The translations under genes and the position numbers were made by a program. The notes below the pieces were generated by a model. The model saw only the letters and a program-made list of their open reading frames with translations, was not told where the DNA came from and did no database searches. Of a DNA stretch of 64,000 bases, positions 50,201-59,200 are shown in pieces. Within the stretch, counting starts at the first letter, position 1; each line of letters begins with the position of its first letter. Source of the stretch: JAJDYQ01 sp963662865. GTDB taxonomy: Bacteria; Pseudomonadota; Gammaproteobacteria; JAJDYQ01. The stretch spans positions 1,984,001 through 2,048,000 of the forward strand of contig OY759969.1 in the NCBI GenBank assembly GCA_963662865.1, read 5' to 3'.

Positions 50201-53200
50201 TGGAATCGCCCGTGGAGGTGGCGGCGTGGCTAATGGTCACTGTCTGGTTGGCGGCGTCGGCGTTGTTATCTTCCCCGGCGACGGTGATGATCTGGGCCGT
50301 GTCCCAGTTGGCAGCGGTGAATATCAGGTTGTTGGGGCTGACCGTGGCGGTGGCCAGCGTACCCGAGGTGGGCGTGATGGTCACTGCGGCGCTGGGTTGT
50401 GTGGCCAGCACTACGGTGTACGTGCCCTCATCGCCCTCTGTAATCGTTATCGCCGCCTCGCTGATGGTCACGCCCGCCGAGGGGGGGTCGTTGACCTGCA
50501 CATTGAAGGTGTTGGCGCTGCCGCTCGGGTCGGCTCCGCCGCCGACATTGGTGCCCAGGGTTGCAAGGTCAAAGCCGTTGGCGGTGGCGTCGTTCGGGCC
50601 GAGGGCGATGATGTAGGTCTCCGAGCCTTCGCCGCCGCCCTCGGCCATGCCGTCGGCCGCCGCGGTCAGATACAGATTGGCGGTCCGGGAACCCGAAATG
50701 CGCACCCGCGGGGTGGCTGTGGCCTGGCCCGACAGGGTCACGCCTGTGTTGCTGAAGGAGCTATCGAGCGCCAGACTCCAGTCGTCCGTGGTGACATTCG
50801 TGCCGGAAATGGACAGCGGCACATCGATGATCTCGCCGCTGGCCAGTGCCCGACTCAGGGTGATGGCGAAACCTATCGTACCGCCTTCGCCAACGGCACC
50901 GGTGCTGTCGATGCGGGCGAGGGTAACGACCGTGGGCTCGTCGTCAATCACCGTCGCTGTGACGTCGTCCAGGTCGAGCCCGTTGTAAGTGGAGTCGCCC
51001 GTGGAGGTGGCGGCGTGGCTAATGGTCACTGTCTGGTTGGCGGCGTCAGCGGCGTTATCCACCCCGGTGACGGTGATGGTCTGCGCCATGTTCCAGTTGG
51101 CGCTGGTGAAGGTCAGGCTGCCGGGGTTGACCGTGGCCCCTGTGCCTGAGGTGGCTGTGATGGTCACGTCTGCGATCGGTGGTGTGTCCAGCGTCATGCC
51201 GTAGTTGTCCGCGGTGCCGCCTTCGATGGGTCTGGTGTTGCCGCCCGTCTCGGTGATGGTTACGCCCGCCGTGTCGGTGTCGGTGATGCTGACCCTGATA
51301 ACCGCCGTCAATGTGTCGTAGTTACCGCCGGTGGCCGTGTGCGTCAGCGGCACCACATCGGTGGCGGCGTCGGCGTCTTCACCCGCCGTGACCGTGACCA
51401 TTTGCGCCGTGTCCCAGTTGCTCGTCGTGAATGTCAGGCTGGCGGTATCCAGCGTCAGGTCGGTGCCGGTGTGACCGGTGACCGTTATCGTGGTACTCAT
51501 CGTCGGTTCGGTTGCCAGTACCACCTGGTAGCTGGCGCTGTCACCTTCATCGACCGTCAGGGTCGACGGCAATGCGATGGCCGGCTGCTCCATGATGGTG
51601 AAGTCCGTCAGGCTGTCTGTGCCGGCCGCGCCGCCTTCCAGGTCGGTGCCGGAGGTATCGTCCAGGGTGCCCAGACCGATGTCGATGGTCTCGGTGGCGT
51701 CGGATGTGGTGTCGGTCTGCACGGTCAGGGTCAGGGTGGCGGTGGCCGAGGCCGGGCCGGTAAATGTCACCGTGCCGACGTTGCCGGTGTCCGGGATGTT
51801 GTAGGCGATATTGTTCGCCGGGGTGCCGGTCAGGGTGTAGTCCGTGCCCCGTGTCGCGGTGCCGCCCAGGGTCAGCGGTACCGGCAGCACCTCGCCGCTG
51901 ACCAGCTCGCGGCCCAGGGTGACGGTGATTTCTACGCTGGCGCCCTCGTTGATGTTGCCCGCCGTGCCCGCCAGGGTCACGGTGGTCGGATCGTCGTCAA
52001 TGATCCTAAAGGTCACGGTGCTGGGATCGCCCAGGGTGTAACCGGTACCGGCCATGATGCCGGTGGTTGCTGTCCGCCCCGGCAGGTCGTCTATGTCGTT
52101 GTTGTTGATGCTTACCTCAAATGTGTTCATCGGGGTCGCACCGGCGATGGCGGTCCCACCAAGCCCTAACTGGGCCCCCCCTTCATTAGGGGTAATAGGG
52201 CTAAAACCCACTCTACCCCTGCTACCGTCAATGGGGATGTCGGAGGTCACGACGATGGTGCGCGTGCCACCCTCGACAATGGTCGTGTGTCCGTCCTGCT
52301 CCGATACCGTCAGCACTGGTACGTCTTCGTCGGTGACGGTGACTTCCACGTCGTCGATGTCGAGGCTGGAATCGTAGTTGGTGTCTGTGGACGCCGCTGC
52401 GTGGCTGATGGTCGCCATGCGTCGGTTCATGTCGTCATCACGGTTGTTGTCGATGCCCGTCACCGTGAAGGTCTGGGCCGCATTCCAGTTGGCCGTGGTG
52501 AACGTCAGGGTCTCCGGGGTCACGGTGGCCGCACTTTCTGTGTCGGATTCCGCCGTAATCGTCACGCTGCCGCTCGGCGGCGAGTCCAGCCTTATGCCGT
52601 AGTCGTCCGTGCCGCTGGCTTCGGCGACTGTGGTGCCACCCTCCGTCTCGGTGACGGTGACGCCCGGGGTGACAATGTCGAAGTCCGCCAGGTTGTCCGT
52701 GCCGTCCGCGCCGCCGTCCAGGCCGGTGCCGGAGTCTGTGTCCAGGGTGCCCAGGTCGATGTCCACTGTGACGCCGGCGTTGACTGCGCTCAGGGTCAGG
52801 GTGGCGGTGGTGGCCGTCGTGCCCGAGGCCGGGCCGGTGAAGGTCACCATGGCGCTGGCGCTGTCCAGGCCGCTGTAGGTGATACCGGTCGCCGCGGCGC
52901 CGGTCACGGTGTAGTCGGTGCCCGGTGTCGCGCTACCGCCAAAGGTCAGCGGCACCGGCAGTATCTCGCCGTTCACCAGACCGCGGCCCAGGATGACCGT
53001 GATCTGCTTGTCGTCTCCATCGGCTATATCACCCGCCGTGCCCGCCAGGGTCACGGTGGTCGGATCGTTGTCAATGACCATCAAGGTCACGGTGCTGGGA
53101 TTGCCCAGGGTGTAACCGGAACCGGCTCTGATGCCGGCGGTTGCTGTCCGCCCCCCCGGCGGGTCGTCTATGTCGTTGTTGTTGGGAAATGCCTCAAATG

Positions 53201-56200
53201 TTATCATCGAGTTCCCGCCGGTGAAGGTGTCCTGAACTATCAAGAGTCCTCCGTTATTAGGGGTAATAGTCCCCCCGAGGAGCACCTCACCGTCAATGGG
53301 GATGTCGGAGGTCACGACGATGGTGCGCGTGCCACCCTCGACGAAGGTCGTGTGCCCGTCCTGCACCGATACCGTCAGCTCCGGTACGTCTTCGTCGGTG
53401 ACGGTGACTTCCACGTCGTCGATGTCGAGGCTGGAAACGTAGTTGGTGTCGTCTGTGGACGCCGCTGCGTGGCTGATGGTCGCCATGCGTCGGTTCATGG
53501 CGTCATCACGGTTGTTGTCGATGCCCGTCACCGTGAAGGTCTGGGCCGCATTCCAGTTGGCCGTGGTGAAGGTCAGGGTCGCCGGGGTCACGGTGGCCGC
53601 ATTTTCTGTGTCGGATTCCGCCGTAATCGTCACGCTGCCGGTCGGCTGCGTGCTCAGCCTTATGCCGTAGTTGTCCGTGCCGTCGGCCTCGGCGACTGTG
53701 GTGCCACCCCCCGTCTCGGTGACGGTGACGCCCGCTGTGTCGTTGTCGGTGATGGTCAGTGTGTGGGCACTGGCGGTGGTGCCTACCCTGTAGTCCGAAC
53801 CCGCGGCCAGGGTCAGTACGACCGTCTCGTTGGCCTCGTCCACTCTGTCATTGGTGATGACTACCGGGATATTGGCGCTGGTCTCGCTCGCAGACACGAC
53901 TACCGTGCCGGACAGTTCGGTGTAGTCGGCGTCCGCAGTTGCCGTGCTGGTGTTGGCCACCGTGTAATTGATCGTCGTGTCCGAGGACTGCGCCGAACTC
54001 AGATTGACCATTATGCTGTGTGTGCCCGAACCCTCGTTCGCCATGGAGGTGGCAGCCGCGAAATTCACCATCGGCAGGTCATTGTTCGACACGGTCACGT
54101 CCACATCGGCTATGGCCAAACCATCCGGGTAATCCGCACGGTCGCCGTCGCCGCTGGCAATACTATGGCTGATGGTCGCCGTGCGTTCATTTTCAGCGTT
54201 GTCTTCGACGCCCATTACCGTCACGGTCTGTACCGTATTCCAGTTGCTCATCGTGAATGTCAGGCTGGCGCTGGTTGTGCCCACGGTCGCCGCACTGGTC
54301 GTGTCGGATTCCACCGTAATCTCTACGGTACCGGCCGGTTGTGTATCCAGCACCACGGTGTACGTGCCCTCACCGCCCTCGTCAATCGTTATCGCCGTCT
54401 CGCTGATGGTGACGCCCGCCGGGGGGGGGTCGTTGACCTGCACATTGAAGGTGTTGGCGCTGCTGTCCGGGTCGGCACCGCCGCCGACATTGGTGCCCAG
54501 GGTTGCAAGGTCAAAGCCGTTGGCGCTGGCGTCGTTCGGACCGAGGGCGATGGTGTAGGTCTCCGAGCCTTCGCCGCCGCCCTCGGCCATGCCGTCGGCC
54601 ACCGCGGTCAGCTGCATGCGGACGATCCGGGAGTCCGAACCCGAAAAGCGCACCCGCGGGGTGGCTGTGGCCTGGCTCGACAGGGTCACGCCTGTGTTGC
54701 TGAAGGAGCTATTGAGCGCCAGACTCCAGTCGTCCGTGGTGACATTCGTGCCGGAAATGGACAGCGGCACATCGATGATCTCGCTGCCAGTCAGTCTCCG
54801 ACTCAGGGTGATGGTGAAACCCACCGTGCCGCCTTCGCCAACGGCACCGGTGCTGTCGATGCTGCGGGCGAGGGTAACGACCGTGGGGTCGTCGTCGATC
54901 ACCGTCGCTGTGACGGGGGCCGGGGTGAGGTTGTAGTCGGTGTCCGTGGAGGTGGCGGCGTGGGTAATGGTCACTGCCTGATTGGCGGCGTCGGCTTCGT
55001 TATCTTCCCCGGCGACGGTGATGGTCTGGGCCGTGTCCCAGTTGGCGCTGGTGAAGGTCAGGGCGGGGCTGACCGTGGCGGTGGCCAACGTACCCGAGGT
55101 GGGCGTGATGGTCACTGCTGCGCCGGGTTGTGTGGCCAGCACTACGGTGTATGTGTCCTCATCGCCCTCTGCAATGGTTATCTCCGCCTCGCTGATGGTC
55201 ACGCCCGCCGGGGGAGGGTCGTTGACCTGCACATTGAAGGTGTTGGCACTGCCGCTCGGGTCGGCACCGCCGCCGACATTGGTGTCCAGGGTTGCAAGGT
55301 CAAAGCCGTTGGTGGTGGCGTCGTTCGGACCGAGGGCGATGATGTAGGTCTCCGAACCTTCGCCGCCGCCCTCGGCGGTGTCGTCGTCTGCCGATGTCAG
55401 TGTCAGACCGGCGATCTGGGCGCCTGCACCCGAAAAGGTCACCTGCGGGGTGGCCGTGGTCGTGGCCGACAGGGTCACTCCGGTATTGCGTTCAATGGTC
55501 GTGAGTTCCAGGCTCCAGTCGGCCGTGGTCACCCCCATACCGCCGATGGACAGCGGCACGTCAATGGTTTCGCCAGCAGTCAGTCGTCGAGACAGGGTGA
55601 CGCTAATGAATATTTCGTCGCCTTCGATAATGGCGCCGGTGCCACTAACACGGTCGAGGATGACGATGGTGGGCTCGTCGTCAATCACCGTCGCTGTGAC
55701 GGGGTCCGGGGTGAGCGCGTGGTAAGTGGGGTCGCCTGTGGAGGTGGCGGCGTGGCTAATGGTCACTGCCTGGTTGGCGGCGTCGTCTTCGTTATTTTCC
55801 CCGGCGACGGTGATGGTCTGGGCCGTGTCCCAGTTGGCGCTGGTGAAGGTCAGGGCGGGGCTGACCGTGGCGGTGGCCGGTGTGCCTGAGGTGGCTGTGA
55901 TGGTCACTGCTGCGCCGGGTTGTGTGGCCAGCACTACGGTGTACGTGCCTTCATTGCCCTCTGCAATCGTTATCGCCGCCTCGCTGATGGTCACGCCCGC
56001 CGTGTCGTCGTCGGTGACGGTGACTTCCACGTCGTCGATGTCGAGGCTGGAACCGTAATTGGTGTCTGTGGACGCCGCTGCGTGGCTGATGGTCGCCATG
56101 CGGGCGTTCATGGCGTCATCACGGCTGTTGTTGATGCCCGTCACCGTGAAGGTCTGGGCCGCATTCCAGTTGGCCGTGGTGAAGGTCAGGGTCGCCGGGG

Positions 56201-59200
56201 TCACGGTGGCCGCACTTGTTGTGTTGGAGGTCGCCGTAATCGTCACGCTGCCGCTCGGCTGCGTGCTCAGCCTTATGCCGTAGTTGTCCGTGCCGCTGGC
56301 TTCGGCCACTGTGGTGTCACCCCCCGTCTCGGTGACGGTGACGCCCGGGGTGGCAATGTCGAAGTCCGCCAGGTTGTCCGTGCCGGCCGCGCCGCCGCTC
56401 AGGCCGGTGCCGGAGTCGGCGTCCAGGGTGCCCAGGTCGATGTCCACTGTGACGCCGGCGTTGACTGCGCTCAGGGTCAGGGTGGCGGTGGTGGCCGTGG
56501 TGCCCGAGGCCGGGCCGGTGAAGGTCACCGTGCCGCTGGCGCCGTCCAGGCCGGTGTAGGTGATACCGGTCGCCGCGGCGCCGGTCACGGTGTAGTCGGT
56601 GCCCGGTGTCGCGCTACCGCCAAAGGTCAGCGGCACCGGCAGTGTCTCGCCGTTCACCAACCCGCGGCCCAGGGTGACCGTGATCTGCTTGTCGTCTCCT
56701 GCGAGAATATCACCCGCTGCGCCCGCCAGGGTCACGGTGGTCGGATCGTCGTCGATCACCGTCGCTGTGACGGGGTCCGGGGTGAGGTTGTAGTCGGTGT
56801 CCGTGGAGGTGGCGGCGTGGGTAATGGTGACTGCCTGATTGACGGCGTCGGCGTCGTTATCCACCCCGGTGACGGTGATGCTCTGCGCCATGTTCCAGTT
56901 GGTGCTGGAGAATACCAGGCTGCCGCTGACCGTGGCGGTGGTCGGTGTGCCTGAGGTGGCTGTGATGGTCACGTCTGCGGTCGGTTGTGTGTCCAGCACC
57001 ATGCCGTAGCTGTCCGTGGTGCCGCCTTCGATGGGCCTGGTGTTGCCGCCCGTCTGGGTGATGGTTACGTCCGGTGGGGGTGGGTCGTTGACCCGCACGT
57101 CGAAGCTGTTGTTGCTGCTGTGCGGATCGGCACCGCCGCCGACATTGGTGTTCAGGGTTGAGCGGTCAAAGCCGTTGGCACCGTCGCCGTCCGGGCCGAG
57201 GGCGATGGTGTAGGTCTCGGAACCGTCGCCCTCGGCGATGCCGTCTTCTGCCATGTCTATTGACAGGGTGGCGGTCTGGGCGCCCGCCCCCGAAAAGCGC
57301 ACCTGCGGGGTGGGCGTGGTCTGACCCGACAGGGTCACTCCAGTTGGGGCAAATCCAAAAGCCAGGCTCCAGTCGGCCGTGGTCACCCCCGTACCGCCGA
57401 TGGACAGCGGCACGTCAATGGTTTCGCCTGCAGTCAGTGGTCGAGACAGGCCGACGAAAAAGCCCACTGTGTCGCCTTCGCTAACGGCGCCGGCGCCACC
57501 AAAACGGGTGAGGGTGACGACCGTGGGGTCGTCGTCGATCACCGTCGCTGTGACGGGGGCCGGGGTGATTGCGCTGTAAGTGGAATCCGTGGAGGTGGCG
57601 GCGTGGCTAATGGTCACTGCCTGGTTGGCGGCGTCGGCGTTGTTACCCACCCCGGCGACGGTGATGGTCTGGGCCGTGTCCCAGTTGGCGCTGGTGAAGG
57701 TCAGGGCGGAGCTGACCGTGGCGGTGGCCAATGTACCCGAGGTGGGCGTGATGGTCACTGCTGCGCCGGGTTGTGTGGCCAGCACTACGGTGTATGTGTC
57801 CTCATCGCCCTCTGCAATGGTTATCGCCCTCTCGCTGATGGTCACGCCCGGGGAGATAATGTTGAATGCGCCCAGGTTGTCCGTGCCGCTCGCGCCACCG
57901 CTCAGGCCGGTGCCGGAGGTATCGTCCAGGGTGCCCAGGCCAATGTCCACTGTCGTGCCGCCGTTGATCGCGGTCAGGGTCAGACTGGCCGTGCGGCTGG
58001 AGACAACAGACGCACCGGTGAAGGTCACCGTGCCGGCATCGCCGCTGCTCGGAATGGTGTACGAGACTCCTCCGCCCTGCGTAATACCGGTCAGGGTGTA
58101 GTCCGTGCCCAGACTCGCCGTGCCGGCGAAGGTCAGTGGCACCGGCAACACCTCGCCTCTACGCAGCCCGCGGCCCAGGGTGATCGTGATGGCGCTGGTA
58201 TCGTCTTCCGCGATGTCATCCGCCGCGCCTGCCAGGGTCACTGTGGTGGCGTCGTTATCGATGAGCGTCAGCTCGTGAGTAGCGGGAGAGGTTGTCCCGT
58301 AAACGCCAGAGAGTGCTTGCAAAGTCAAGCCGATTATCTCGTCGCGCTCGTCTGTGTTGTCCTCGGTAATGGCCACGGAGATATCGGCGCGGGTCATGCC
58401 CGCGGGCACCACTACCATGCCGGTCAGCGCGGTGTAGTCGGTGTCGGGAGTTGCCCTGGCGACGTTTACCGCCGTCTCCACCGTGTAAGTGATCGTCGTA
58501 TCCGCGGCCGGCGGCAGGCTCAGATTGACCTCTATGTTGTGTGTGCCCGAACCTTCGTTCGCCATGGACGTGTCAACCGCGAAGCTCGCCAGCGGCAGGT
58601 CGTTGTCGACAATGATCACCTCGTGGGTGAATGGGGTGCCTAATGTGTAACCCGAGCCGGTGGTGGTGGTCAGTGTCAGCCGGAATAGCTCGGCATCCTC
58701 TAGCCTGCTGTCATCGATGATGGTCACGGGGATATTGACACTGGACGTGTTCGCGGTCACGAATACCGAACCGGACGGCGCCATGTAGTCATCGTCGACC
58801 GTGGCGATTAAGTCGGTCACCGTGTAGGTGATCGTGGTGTCCGAGGTCGGCACCGGATCCAGATTGACCTCTATGTTGTGTGTGCCCGAACCCTCGTTCG
58901 CTGCGGAGGTGCCGACCGCAAAGCTCACTACCGGCAAGTCGTCGTCGGTGACCGTGACTTCCACCGTGTCTATGGCCAGACCCTCCGGGTAACTCGCACC
59001 GTCGCCGTTGCCGCTGTCTATACTATGGCTGATGGTCGCCATGCGGTTACCGTTAATGTCGTCGTTCACTCCGGTCACCGTCACTATCTGTGGCGTGCTC
59101 CAGCTGAGCGATGTGAAACGCAGCAGGGTGCTGGCCGCGTTCACGGCCACCGCACTGGTCGTGTCGGACGCTACCGTAACCTCTATAGTGACGGCCGGCG

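Noticed and set aside
47067..55889. Very long plus-strand ORFs opposite the giant gene (for example 52287–55889, 1,200 codons; 47067–49472, 801 codons)
   Set aside because: They arise because the minus-strand gene is G/C-rich and repetitive with few stop-forming codons in that frame. Their products are arginine/glycine/histidine-rich without any family signature, and repeat in step with the modules.
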